The translations under genes were made by a program, and so were the position numbers. From UBA4738 sp002413305 (GTDB lineage: Bacteria > Actinomycetota > UBA4738), in assembly GCA_036847185.1 (NCBI GenBank), contig DAIUAM010000044.1, positions 1-25,860 of the forward strand: a stretch of 25,860 bases of DNA, in the 5' to 3' direction. Every line of letters starts with the position of its first letter. Position 1 is the first letter of the stretch. Positions 13,882 through 21,436 of this stretch are shown piece by piece. The notes under the pieces were generated by a model, which had not been told where the DNA came from, ran no database searches, and saw nothing but the letters and a program-made list of their open reading frames with translations.

Positions 13882-14949
13882 TTAGTCCCCCGCACCGGGA
13901 GCCGCCGGCGGGAGCTGCTTGCCAAGGACGTTTCCGGGATCCCACCCGATCAGGGGATGGAGTTCCCACCAGTTGTGCAGCCCGTCGTGGCGGACGATGC
14001 CCCAGGCGGTGATGCGCTGGCCCACGTGCGGCGGCGCCAATGGGAACTCCGGGATGATCTCGGCCACGATGAACGATCCTCCGGCCTCGACCCGTAGGTG
14101 GATGTCACCGTCCAGCTCCCGGCTGACCTGCGTGACATCGCCGACCAACGCCGCGTGGGTGGCGGTGTAGCCGCCCCCGGCGATCGCGGACACGGTGGTC
14201 GCTGGGTACTCACCGGGAGGCTGTGGAGGGGGGGTCTTGCGGTAGAAGGACTCCATCCGGTTGGCCTCGGCCACCCGACCGATGTCCGGAAGGGCGCGAG
14301 CGCCGTAGCCGAGCGCAGCGACAAGGATCAGAACGGCTGTGGTGACGAACGGTCCGTGCCGGAGCAGGAATGGCGCTTCCTTGCCCTCTCGGGGCACCAG
14401 GCGGCGCTCGTCCGTCGCAACGGCGTGAATGAGATTGGTGGCCGCGTGACGGAGCGGCAGCAGGAGGGCGAAGCAGACCACGCCGGCGATGGCTCCGACG
14501 ATGACGTCGCTCGGGTAGTGGACACCGGCGCCCACCCGGCCCACCGCGAGCAGCCCGGCCAGCAGGGCTGCGGCGTACCCCAACCGGCGCCTGGTCAGGA
14601 ACAGGCTCATGGTCAGAGCGGCAGCGATGCACAGGTGATCCGAGTACAGGCTGGAGTCGGCCTTCCGCGGTAGGAGCGGGTGGATGTCCGAGAACGCCAG
14701 GAAGGGGCGCGGGCGGAAGTAGAAGTGGCCGATGGCCAGGTTGATCCCGAGCGCCAGGAGCGCCCCGAGACCACCAATCACCAAGACGGCGCGGCGGTCG
14801 GGGGCCCGGCCCCAGTCGGCGAACCAGGCCAGGACGACCAGGGCGATGATGGCGATGAGTGGAGCGAGGGACAGGAAGCGGTCCAGATCAGCTCGCCAGG
14901 CGACTTGAGAGAACCAGTGGTTGAGTGCCCGAACGATGGCTCTATCCAT
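13882..14949 (-). CDS. PAP2-family phosphatase (BcrC-like) with extra C-terminal domain
   Basis: 355 aa. ATG 14949 follows GAAGAGGT. Residues 1-170 are a membrane PAP2 domain: FRPRPF (78-83), SDH (103-105) in the place of PSGH as in BcrC-type undecaprenyl-pyrophosphatases, and RVGAGVHYPSD (138-148) with the catalytic His144. The lysine usual in the first PAP2 motif is not obvious. A further membrane segment (about 200-220) leads to a C-terminal domain (about 250-335) with an OB-fold-like pattern containing VGDVTQVSRELDGDIHLRVE and HNWWELHP. This extra domain is not part of normal BcrC. The likely role is dephosphorylation of a lipid pyrophosphate at the outer face of the membrane. Confidence 0.82.
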   Translation of the reverse strand: MDRAIVRALNHWFSQVAWRADLDRFLSLAPLIAIIALVVLAWFADWGRAPDRRAVLVIGGLGALLALGINLAIGHFYFRPRPFLAFSDIHPLLPRKADSSLYSDHLCIAAALTMSLFLTRRRLGYAAALLAGLLAVGRVGAGVHYPSDVIVGAIAGVVCFALLLPLRHAATNLIHAVATDERRLVPREGKEAPFLLRHGPFVTTAVLILVAALGYGARALPDIGRVAEANRMESFYRKTPPPQPPGEYPATTVSAIAGGGYTATHAALVGDVTQVSRELDGDIHLRVEAGGSFIVAEIIPEFPLAPPHVGQRITAWGIVRHDGLHNWWELHPLIGWDPGNVLGKQLPPAAPGAGD

Positions 14950-15136
14950 GTCTACCTCTTCTCGCAGGGGGCAGGACGGATTGTGCCAGGGCGAGTTCGC
15001 CGCGGCGCACATGTAAGTGCACGTCGTCGGCCGCCCTCAGCCGCCAGCGGGTCGCCTCATACTCGCTCGACCGAGACCACGATCGGCTACGAGGGCCGAC
15101 CGCCGCCAACGCCCTCTCGACCGGCGGGATCCCGCC

Positions 15137-15142
15137 TACTAT
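15137..15142 (+). promoter_or_regulatory. Leaderless -10 box for the CDF gene
   Basis: TACTAT ends exactly 6 nt before GTG 15149, the same geometry as at 10771-10783. No ribosome-binding site is visible. Confidence 0.55.
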
Positions 15143-15148
15143 CGGGTC

Positions 15149-16096
15149 GTGACCCACAAGATCGAGAACGACGTGGTTGGTCTCGATCCCTCCGGCCGGG
15201 ATGAGTCCAATCGCCGACAGGCCATGCGCGCGATCGTGGTCTCCTCCTTCGGACTGCTCCTGACGAGCGCCTTCGAGATCTCCGTCACCGTGCTCTCGGG
15301 TAGCGTTGCCCTGCTCTCGGACGCCCTGCACAACCTGGGCGACGTGTTCACCACGGTCGGGGTGTACTTCGGGTTCCGCGCCTCCAGGAAGCAGCCCACC
15401 CGGCGCTACCCCTACGGATACGGCCGGGCCGAGGATCTGACGGGCGTCATCATCGTGATCGCCATCTGGTCCAGCGCCGCGCTGGCCGGCTGGCAGTCCT
15501 ACGACAAGCTGGTGTCCGGTCGAGGAACAACGCACCTCACCCTGGGGATGGTCGCCGCGGCCGTCGGCATCGTGGGCAACCAGGTGGTGGCCCGCTACAA
15601 GCTCTCGGTGGGACGGGCCATCAAGAGCGCCCCGCTCATCGTGGACGCCCGCCATTCCATGCTGGACGCCATCGCCTCAGCCGGGGCGCTGGCGGGCCTG
15701 ATCGGGGTGGCCCTGGGCCTCAGGGTGGCCGACCCCATCGCCGGGCTGGCCATCACGGTGCTGATCGTCCACATCGGCATCGACGCCACCCGAGACGTCG
15801 CCTCCCGCCTCATGGACGCCAACGACGAGGAACTGACAGAGGCGGTGCGGGCGGCGGCGACGGGCGTCGATTCCGTGCTGGAGGTCGGCGACGTCCGGGT
15901 CCGCTGGCTCGGGAGGCAGGCCGAGGTCAGGTTGATCGTTCGCCTTCCGGCGAGCATTCCACTCGCTCAGGCTCATGACGTCGCCCATCAGGTCCAAGAG
16001 ACGGTCCTGAGAGCGGTGCCAGACATCCGAGAGGTCATGGTCGAGCCAGCACCGCTGGTCTCCGCTGCGGCTTCCCAGTCGGTGGGCCCGCCATAG
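15149..16096 (+). CDS. Cation diffusion facilitator (CDF) metal exporter
   Basis: 315 aa with about six membrane segments. Metal-site residues are His61 and Asp65 in DALHNLGD (second membrane helix) and His169 and Asp173 in DARHSMLD (fifth helix). The His-Asp/His-Asp set is the zinc-type arrangement. RRYPYGYGRAEDL is the conserved cytoplasmic loop. The C-terminal CDF domain (about 215-300) keeps HDVAHQVQETVL. The expected role is proton-driven export of Zn2+ or a related divalent cation such as Co2+ or Ni2+. The next genes are a nickel/cobalt permease and a Fur-family regulator, so this may be a metal-homeostasis neighbourhood, though the CDF gene has its own promoter. Confidence 0.9.
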   Translation: MTHKIENDVVGLDPSGRDESNRRQAMRAIVVSSFGLLLTSAFEISVTVLSGSVALLSDALHNLGDVFTTVGVYFGFRASRKQPTRRYPYGYGRAEDLTGVIIVIAIWSSAALAGWQSYDKLVSGRGTTHLTLGMVAAAVGIVGNQVVARYKLSVGRAIKSAPLIVDARHSMLDAIASAGALAGLIGVALGLRVADPIAGLAITVLIVHIGIDATRDVASRLMDANDEELTEAVRAAATGVDSVLEVGDVRVRWLGRQAEVRLIVRLPASIPLAQAHDVAHQVQETVLRAVPDIREVMVEPAPLVSAAASQSVGPP

Positions 16097-16467
16097 CTCG
16101 CCGCGACTCAGCCGAGTGGGTCGAGGAGCCGCTTGGTCTGGCGGGTGCACCTCTTCAGGGCGTCGGGCGGCCTCCGCTACTCCGGCCCCTCCGACCGTTC
16201 CGCGGCCTTCGCCGGCGCACTTCATGGATCCGATGGGACGCACCTACCTGCTCCTTTCGTCGCCGTTGTGATCCATCGCCACGCAGCAGCTCCCGCCTGG
16301 CACCTGAGGCTGTCCTGGCCCAGCGACACGTGGCGCCCTCCGGGCAGCCTTGACAAGAGGTGCCCGGCTCCGCCCGATCCGCGCGTCGGATCACTCAGGA
16401 GTGCGGAACCATGCCAGCCACCGCGAGCAGAGAGAACGTGCGAGGAGCAGCTGCTGCCACGAGCGCC
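16097..16467 (+). other. 371-bp intergenic region, no gene seen
   Basis: Between the CDF stop and the Nur operator. No frame has family resemblance or a convincing ribosome-binding site. I see no RNA gene or repeat. Confidence 0.4.
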
Positions 16468-16487
16468 AGTTGCAAGGGATTGCAACT
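16468..16487 (+). promoter_or_regulatory. Nur-type operator
   Basis: A perfect inverted repeat AGTTGCAA-GGGA-TTGCAACT. The Streptomyces nickel-uptake regulator Nur is known to bind TTGCAA-N5-TTGCAA. The half-sites here are identical, with a 4-nt spacer. The site overlaps the -35 region of the permease promoter, the position expected for repression. The Fur-family regulator encoded directly downstream is the probable ligand. Confidence 0.75.
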
Positions 16488-16499
16488 TGGTCCTACAAT
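16470..16499 (+). promoter_or_regulatory. Housekeeping-type promoter of the permease-regulator operon
   Basis: The -35 TTGCAA (16470-16475) and -10 TACAAT (16494-16499) are separated by 18 nt. Transcription would begin near 16506, giving a leader of about 90 nt before ATG 16595. The Nur-type operator covers the -35 and most of the spacer. Confidence 0.65.
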
Positions 16500-16594
16500 C
16501 ATCGGGTTGGTGAGACCGCTTCGAAGCTTCGCGGAAGGTGGGGAATCCAAGGACCCCCGCCGGCTCGGGCCTCTAGACGGGAAGGGTGCACGGG

Positions 16595-17497
16595 ATGATC
16601 GCCGTCGCGGCAGCTGAGGGCCTCCGGATCGGCCTCATCGCCACCGTGTTCGGATTCGGGTTCCGGCACGGCATCGACTGGGACCACATCGCGGCGATCA
16701 CCGACATCACCAGTTCCCAGGACACGTCCCGGACGTCGATGTTCTTCGCCACCCTCTATGCCCTCGGACACGCTCTGGTCGTGTTCGTCCTCGGAGTCGG
16801 TGCCATCGCCTTGGGGGAGAACCTCCCTTCCGGAATCGACACGGTTCTGGAGCGTGTGGTGGGGGCCACCCTGATCGTCCTGGGCGTCTACGTCTTCTAC
16901 TCCCTGATCAAGCACGGGCGAGACTTCCGGATGCGGAGCCGGTGGATGCTGATCTTCGCTGGGGTCCGCAAAGGGGCCCGGTGGATTCGGGGCCGTCTGG
17001 GCAGGCCGGAAGAGGTTCTGATCGAGCACGACCACGAGCATCGCACGGGGGATCCAGACGACGAGCCGCCGCCGGTCTCGCCAGAGGATCGAGAACGCTC
17101 GGTGGCGGTGGCGCGGCGAACCCATGCGCACAGCCACCTCCATCGAGCGCCCATGCCGGACGACCCGTTCATGAACTACGGCAAGGTCACGGCGTTTCTG
17201 GTGGGGATGATCCACGGGATCGGTGCGGAGACCCCCACGCAGGTGCTGTTGTTCTTCGTCGCGGCGGGCGCCGCAGGCCGAGGGATGGGTCTGGTCCTGC
17301 TGGTGGTGTTCCTGGTCGGGCTCCTCACCTCGAACACCCTGATTGCCCTGACCTCGACGTTCGGGTACCTCAAGGCGTCGCGGCGCTTCGCCCTGTACGC
17401 GGCGGTGGCCATCCTCACCGCGGTGTTCAGCCTGACGATCGGGACGATCTTCCTGTTTGGTCGATCCACGCTTCTCCCGGCCATCTTCGGAGGGTGA
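16595..17497 (+). CDS. NiCoT-type nickel/cobalt permease
   Basis: 300 aa, integral membrane. ATG 16595 is preceded by GGAAGGG at 8 nt, better placed than GTG 16586. RHGIDWDHIAAITD (24-37) is the NiCoT signature region, with His25, Asp28, Asp30 and His31 as probable metal ligands. GMIHGIGAETPTQ (204-216) is a second conserved segment. Between the halves lies a long hydrophilic loop with two His-rich patches, EHDHEH (144-149) and HAHSHLH (177-183), likely metal-buffering. It should import Ni2+ and/or Co2+ across the cytoplasmic membrane. It is preceded by a Nur-type operator and its stop overlaps an ATG in frame with the Fur-family regulator gene, supporting nickel regulation. Confidence 0.88.
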   Translation: MIAVAAAEGLRIGLIATVFGFGFRHGIDWDHIAAITDITSSQDTSRTSMFFATLYALGHALVVFVLGVGAIALGENLPSGIDTVLERVVGATLIVLGVYVFYSLIKHGRDFRMRSRWMLIFAGVRKGARWIRGRLGRPEEVLIEHDHEHRTGDPDDEPPPVSPEDRERSVAVARRTHAHSHLHRAPMPDDPFMNYGKVTAFLVGMIHGIGAETPTQVLLFFVAAGAAGRGMGLVLLVVFLVGLLTSNTLIALTSTFGYLKASRRFALYAAVAILTAVFSLTIGTIFLFGRSTLLPAIFGG

Positions 17498-17557
17498 TGG
17501 ACGCTCGGAGGGGCAAGGTCGCCGGGGCTTCCTCCACCGCGTCGCAGTCACCCATCG

Positions 17558-17585
17558 TTGCGGTTGCACGAACCCGGCCTACCAT
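17558..17585 (+). promoter_or_regulatory. Possible internal promoter for the Fur-family gene
   Basis: TTGCGG (17558-17563) and TACCAT (17580-17585) are 16 nt apart and would start a transcript just before ATG 17596. TTGCGG directly followed by TTGCAC also resembles loose Nur half-sites, hinting at self-regulation. This is weak evidence. Confidence 0.3.
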
Positions 17586-18069
17586 GCAACGGGAGATGGA
17601 GACCGCGGAGTCCATCGTCGAGCTCCTCCGGTCGCGTGGGTTGCGGATGACGCCGCAGCGTCGAGCGATCGTGTCCGAGGTCATGAGCACCGAGGGCCAC
17701 ATCAGCCCCGCGGGGCTCGCCCGGCAAGTGGCCCAGCGAGTGCCGGGCGTAAGCCCATCGACGATCTATCGGACGCTCGAGATGCTCGAGGAGTTGGGAG
17801 TGCTCTCCCATGCTCACCTCGAGGGCGGAGCTGAGTACCATCGACGATCCCTGGGAGAACACGTGCATCTTGCCTGCTCCCGGTGCGGGCGGGAAGAGTC
17901 CCTTTCCGGGGCCGAGGCGGAGCGGCTGCGGCGGATGCTCCAGCGCTCGCACGGGTTTCGGGCAGACCTCGCCCACTTCGCCATATCCGGCCTCTGCGCC
18001 ACGTGTCAGCGGGAAGAGGCGGTTCCTTCTGCATCTGGCCCGCGCGGACGGGTGCGAGCGGCTGGCTGA
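17584..18069 (+). CDS. nur: Fur-family metalloregulator, probably Nur
   Basis: 161 aa from ATG 17584. Alternatives are ATG 17497, which overlaps the permease stop (TGATG) and adds 29 atypical residues, and ATG 17596. The winged helix spans about 15-85 (LRMTPQRRAIV, PSTIYRTLEMLEELGVL). The C-terminal dimerisation domain has two CxxC pairs (Cys98/Cys101 and Cys138/Cys141) for structural zinc and candidate sensory ligands His76, His78, His86, His93 and His95. Fur-family members sense Fe, Zn, Mn or Ni. The adjacent NiCoT permease and the TTGCAA inverted repeat over its promoter point to Nur, a nickel-dependent repressor. Zur remains the main alternative. Confidence 0.85.
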   Translation: MQREMETAESIVELLRSRGLRMTPQRRAIVSEVMSTEGHISPAGLARQVAQRVPGVSPSTIYRTLEMLEELGVLSHAHLEGGAEYHRRSLGEHVHLACSRCGREESLSGAEAERLRRMLQRSHGFRADLAHFAISGLCATCQREEAVPSASGPRGRVRAAG

Positions 18070-18367
18070 GCCAGCGGGCTCACCTGGTCCGGGGCTATCT
18101 GGAAGATCAGGGGGAGGGAACCAACCGATCGAATCCGGGGGGCGTGGGCAGGCGCTGATCGCGAGCGCAAGCACGAACAGAGGCAAGCCGAATCCACTGA
18201 TTACGAATGGATCGCTCGGTCATGATCGCGGTTCAGGGCAAGGGCCAGCTGTAACGTTTGGGTGCGTTCTCGAAGCGGAACCGATGACGCCCGCCCCATT
18301 GCTGCGAAGCTCACCCGACTGATGCGTCTGCTTCACTCACGCACCGCTCGGCGGGAGGAGGAATGAG

Positions 18368-19828
18368 CTGCTTGGGCTTGATGGCGTCCTCGGTGGTCTG
18401 ACCGACCGTATCCTGACGCTCCCAGCCTGGCTGGTCGTTGGCCTCGTCTTCCTGATACCGGCGCTCGAGGCCTCGGCGTTCGTGGGCTTCGTCTTCCCCG
18501 GCGAGATCGCCGTGATCCTGGGCGGCGTGGTCGCCTACCAAGGCCGGGCGCCGCTGGGGGCCGTGATCGTGGCGGCGGTCTCGGGCGCCATCCTCGGCGA
18601 CAGCCTCGGTTACTTCATCGGCAAGCGGTGGGGCGACCACCTGCTGCGGGGCACGATTGGTCACCTGCCGATCATCCGCAGGCACATCGACGAGCACCTG
18701 GCCTCGGCGCGGGCCTACGTCCGTCGGCGCAAGGGCAGCGCGGTCTTCTTCGGCCGCTTCACGGCCGCCTTGCGGGTCCTGGTGCCGCGTCTGGCCGGCA
18801 TGTCCGACGTCCACTACCCGACGTTCCTGCTCTACAACGCCCTCGGCGGCATCCTGTGGGGGACCGGGTTCGCCGTGCTCGGCTATTTCGCCGGGGCGGG
18901 CTATAAGCACGTCGCGAAGATCGCCGGCCGCATCGGGTTGCTGCTCCTAGTGCTGGTCGTGGTCGGGCTGATCCTGTCCCGGGTGTTTCGGCGTCTCGGC
19001 GAGCGCTCCGCCCGCCTCCGTGGGCTCGCAGACCGAGCGGCCAACCTGCCCTTCTTCGCCTGGGTCCGTCGACGGTTCCCACGCCAGGTCGCCTGGCTCC
19101 GCGCCCGGCTCGACCCGTCGAGTCCTCGGGGCTTCGCCCTGACCTTCACCCTGGCGGTCGGGGCGGTGGCCGCGTGGATCTTCACCGGCCTGACGCAGGA
19201 CGTCGTGGCGCACGACGAGACGGCGCTGCTCGATCCGCGCATGCTGCATTGGGTCCTGGCCCACCGCACGGCTTGGCTGACGACGGTCATGAAGACGGTG
19301 ACGTGGCTGGGTTCGAACGTGGTCATCGTCCCTGTTCTGCTGCTCGTTGCAGCCTTCTACCTCCTGCGACGTCGCGACTGGCGACCCGGGGCCAAGCTGG
19401 CGGTCGCGGTCGGCGGCGCGATCGTGCTCTACGACATCGTCAAGGCCGCCGTCGGCCGGGCACGCCCACCGGCGACCGTCTGGATCGGGCATTACTCAGG
19501 GGGTGCCTTCCCGTCCGGCCACGCCACCCAGACGGTGGCCTTCTACGGCATGCTCGCCCTGACACTGACCACGGGTCGCTCGGTGCGGACGTGGGTCCTG
19601 CTGTGGACTGGCGCCGCGATGATCGCGCTGCTCGTCGGAGCCTCCCGAATCTATCTGGGCGCCCACTGGCTGAGCGATGTCGTGGGTGGGTACGCGCTCG
19701 GGGCGGCCTGGCTGGCCGCGGTCGTCGCGCATACCCTGGCCGCCACGAAGCCGAGGCGGGATCGGTTGGAGGCGGTGGAGTCCGAGTCGGGAACGTCTCG
19801 GCGGCGCAATCGGCGGAAGGCCGCGTAG
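18368..19828 (+). CDS. DedA-PAP2 fusion membrane protein
   Basis: About 486 aa if read from CTG 18368. No ATG, GTG or TTG exists in frame upstream of GTG 18482, yet conserved DedA sequence (LPAWLVV, PALEASAFVGFVFPGE) starts before it. The strong ribosome-binding site at 18353-18361 instead faces an out-of-frame ATG at 18363, so either CTG is used or a base is missing near 18370. Residues about 1-190 are DedA (GDSLGYFIGKRWG, FGRFTAALRVLVPRLAG), a family that includes undecaprenyl-phosphate flippases. Residues about 250-455 are PAP2 with the full triad of motifs: KAAVGRARPP, FPSGHATQ and SRIYLGAHWLSD. The fusion could flip and dephosphorylate the cell-wall lipid carrier in one protein. Confidence 0.85.
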   Translation: MLGLDGVLGGLTDRILTLPAWLVVGLVFLIPALEASAFVGFVFPGEIAVILGGVVAYQGRAPLGAVIVAAVSGAILGDSLGYFIGKRWGDHLLRGTIGHLPIIRRHIDEHLASARAYVRRRKGSAVFFGRFTAALRVLVPRLAGMSDVHYPTFLLYNALGGILWGTGFAVLGYFAGAGYKHVAKIAGRIGLLLLVLVVVGLILSRVFRRLGERSARLRGLADRAANLPFFAWVRRRFPRQVAWLRARLDPSSPRGFALTFTLAVGAVAAWIFTGLTQDVVAHDETALLDPRMLHWVLAHRTAWLTTVMKTVTWLGSNVVIVPVLLLVAAFYLLRRRDWRPGAKLAVAVGGAIVLYDIVKAAVGRARPPATVWIGHYSGGAFPSGHATQTVAFYGMLALTLTTGRSVRTWVLLWTGAAMIALLVGASRIYLGAHWLSDVVGGYALGAAWLAAVVAHTLAATKPRRDRLEAVESESGTSRRRNRRKAA

Positions 19829-19931
19829 GCTCGATCGCGTCCATTCGGCGCGCCAATCCGATCCACCTGCAGGCGCGGGTTCGAGGTCCGGTCCTGGGTG
19901 CCAGGCGATGTGCCCGGGACCTGCATCAGAG

Positions 19932-20057
19932 TCAGCGGCGGGGCGTCCGGTTCAAGAAGATGAACAACGCGGCCACGGCAGCGCCCAGCACGATCAGGAC
20001 GCCGACCCTTGACGTAATAGGGGCCGAAGAATCGGAAGCCGACCACCACTGAGGCCG
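19932..20057 (-). CDS. Possible small membrane protein downstream of tatA
   Basis: After the TatA stop one frame encodes VGVLIVLGAAVAALFIFLNR, a clear single membrane helix, and ends in TPRR. No good start codon precedes the helix in frame. A second frame in the same gap starts GTG and reads MVVGFRFFGP, so a frameshift could join the two. Existence and start are uncertain. Confidence 0.25.
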   Translation of the reverse strand, partial: RPQWWSASDSSAPITSRVGVLIVLGAAVAALFIFLNRTPRR

Positions 20058-20058
20058 G

Positions 20059-20229
20059 CTACCCGGCCCCGTCCTTCGGCTCTGAGTCTCCCTCGCGCAG
20101 TCCCTTCTGGAACTCGCTCTTCGCTCGACCCAGCGACCGGGCCAGCTCGGGGATCTTCTTCCCACCGAACATCAGCGCCGCGATCACCAGCACGATCCCG
20201 ATGTCCTCCGGTCCCAGCAGCGCCATCAT
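20059..20229 (-). CDS. tatA: Twin-arginine translocase subunit TatA
   Basis: 56 aa. ATG 20229, or the next codon ATG 20226, follows GGGAGG. It has the usual TatA layout: a short N-terminal membrane helix (IGIVLVIAALMFGGKKIPELA), the FGGKKIPELARSLG hinge and amphipathic helix, and a short charged tail. It forms the protein-conducting part of the Tat pathway with TatC, which is not in this window. The tail is short but within the range of TatA/E proteins. Confidence 0.92.
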   Translation of the reverse strand: MMALLGPEDIGIVLVIAALMFGGKKIPELARSLGRAKSEFQKGLREGDSEPKDGAG

Positions 20230-20328
20230 CGCTCTCAGCCCTCCCGGACCGCCCCGGCGTTCCCACGGGGCCATGGTAGCCCCATCCCTGGGCCAAGGTG
20301 AGGCGAGGCCGAGGTCGAGTCGACATTC

Positions 20329-20353
20329 CGGAGGGGTCCTGCGGACCCCTCCG
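20329..20353. terminator. Perfect 11-bp hairpin, possible terminator
   Basis: CGGAGGGGTCC, loop TGC, GGACCCCTCCG. No U-tract follows on either strand. It stands between the SDR gene end (minus strand, about 170 bp upstream) and tatA (about 100 bp downstream), so it could end SDR-operon transcripts or protect an RNA 3' end. Confidence 0.4.
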
Positions 20354-20524
20354 TCTTAGGGGTGGGCTGAACCTGCTGGTGGTTGCGTCTGCGACTGGGT
20401 CGCCCTAGCGGTCTGGGGAACCCTGTTCACGGTGCCCTGGCTCGCGCCGGTGAACGGGACCAGGGCCCGGGCGTGGTTCCGATTGACCGCCCAGGCGGTC
20501 TTCACCATCGTTGATCGGGCGCGT

Positions 20525-21436
20525 TCACCGTGACTTCCGGCTCTCGGAAGCCGGAGCCCCGACTGCACCGCCGGCCAGCACATCGGCCAGCGTCGTCGAC
20601 GGGAGATCCGGGAAAGCGTCATGGATGGCGCTTGCGTCGAAGGTCATATCGGCACTGTCCATGACCAACGCGGCTCGGACCTGGCGGGCGAGGTCGGGCT
20701 TGAACTGCCCCATCACGGCGGCCATGGTCCGTAGCGCGATCCGAGGAACGTGGCGAGGTTCCTTCGTGCGTCCCGCCGCTTTCTGGACCGCCCGTGCAAG
20801 CTGTTCGAGTGTCAGATCCTGTGGGCCGCCGATCTCGAGGGTCTTGCCACGAGTGGAGGGGTCGGTGATTGCGCGCTCGACCAGCGCCGCGACATCGCTC
20901 GCTGACACGAAGTTGATCGGGTTGTCGCCCCGGCCGAACACCAGCGGTCGCCCCGAACGGCTCGCCGTCTGTTCGAGGAGGCCGATCCAGGTCTCCAGGT
21001 ACGCCGTAGCCCGCACGATGGTCCACGGCATCCCGCCGGCCCGGAGGTGCTGCTCCGCCGCGTGCTTCATCCGGAACAGCTCCATGAGGCTGTCCGCCGA
21101 AGCACCGACCATGGACATGAGCACGACGGCGGCGCCCGCAGCGGCGGCCGCGTCGATCAGGTTTGCGTTCCCGTCGCGATCCACCGAGGCTGGGGTCACG
21201 CCGCCGGGCCCGGCGAAGCCGTGGACCGCGGAGACCACCGTGTCCACCCCCGCCATCGCGCGCACCACGCTCGCCCGATCGCGCACGTCGCCCTCCACCA
21301 CCTCGACGCGGCCGCCGATCGGATGGCGCACCCGAGCCCGGTCCCGGGTCAGGACGCGCATGGACAGCCCCCGAGCCTCCAGGCGCGGGACCAGCCGGGT
21401 GCCGAGGGTGCCGGAGCCGCCCGCGACGAGGATCAC
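20525..21436 (-). CDS. NmrA-like/atypical SDR NAD(P)-binding protein
   Basis: 303 aa from GTG 21436, with GGAGG about 6 nt upstream. The N-terminus ILVAGGSGTLGTRLVPRL is the GxxGxxG nucleotide-binding motif of atypical short-chain dehydrogenases. GDVRDRASVVRAMAGVDTVV and an NPINFVSASDVAALV segment are typical of NmrA-like and UDP-sugar-epimerase-like members. The classic catalytic YxxxK is not evident (RMKHAAEQHLR is found there), so it may act as a redox sensor or a non-canonical reductase. The start overlaps the stop of the upstream SnoaL-like gene (GTGA), so the two are translationally coupled. The probable regulator is the divergent TetR. Confidence 0.87.
   Translation of the reverse strand: MILVAGGSGTLGTRLVPRLEARGLSMRVLTRDRARVRHPIGGRVEVVEGDVRDRASVVRAMAGVDTVVSAVHGFAGPGGVTPASVDRDGNANLIDAAAAAGAAVVLMSMVGASADSLMELFRMKHAAEQHLRAGGMPWTIVRATAYLETWIGLLEQTASRSGRPLVFGRGDNPINFVSASDVAALVERAITDPSTRGKTLEIGGPQDLTLEQLARAVQKAAGRTKEPRHVPRIALRTMAAVMGQFKPDLARQVRAALVMDSADMTFDASAIHDAFPDLPSTTLADVLAGGAVGAPASESRKSR

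Noticed and set aside
20353..20524. Short frames on both strands between the hairpin and the SDR gene.
   Set aside because: No ribosome-binding site, motif or membrane pattern strong enough to support a gene.
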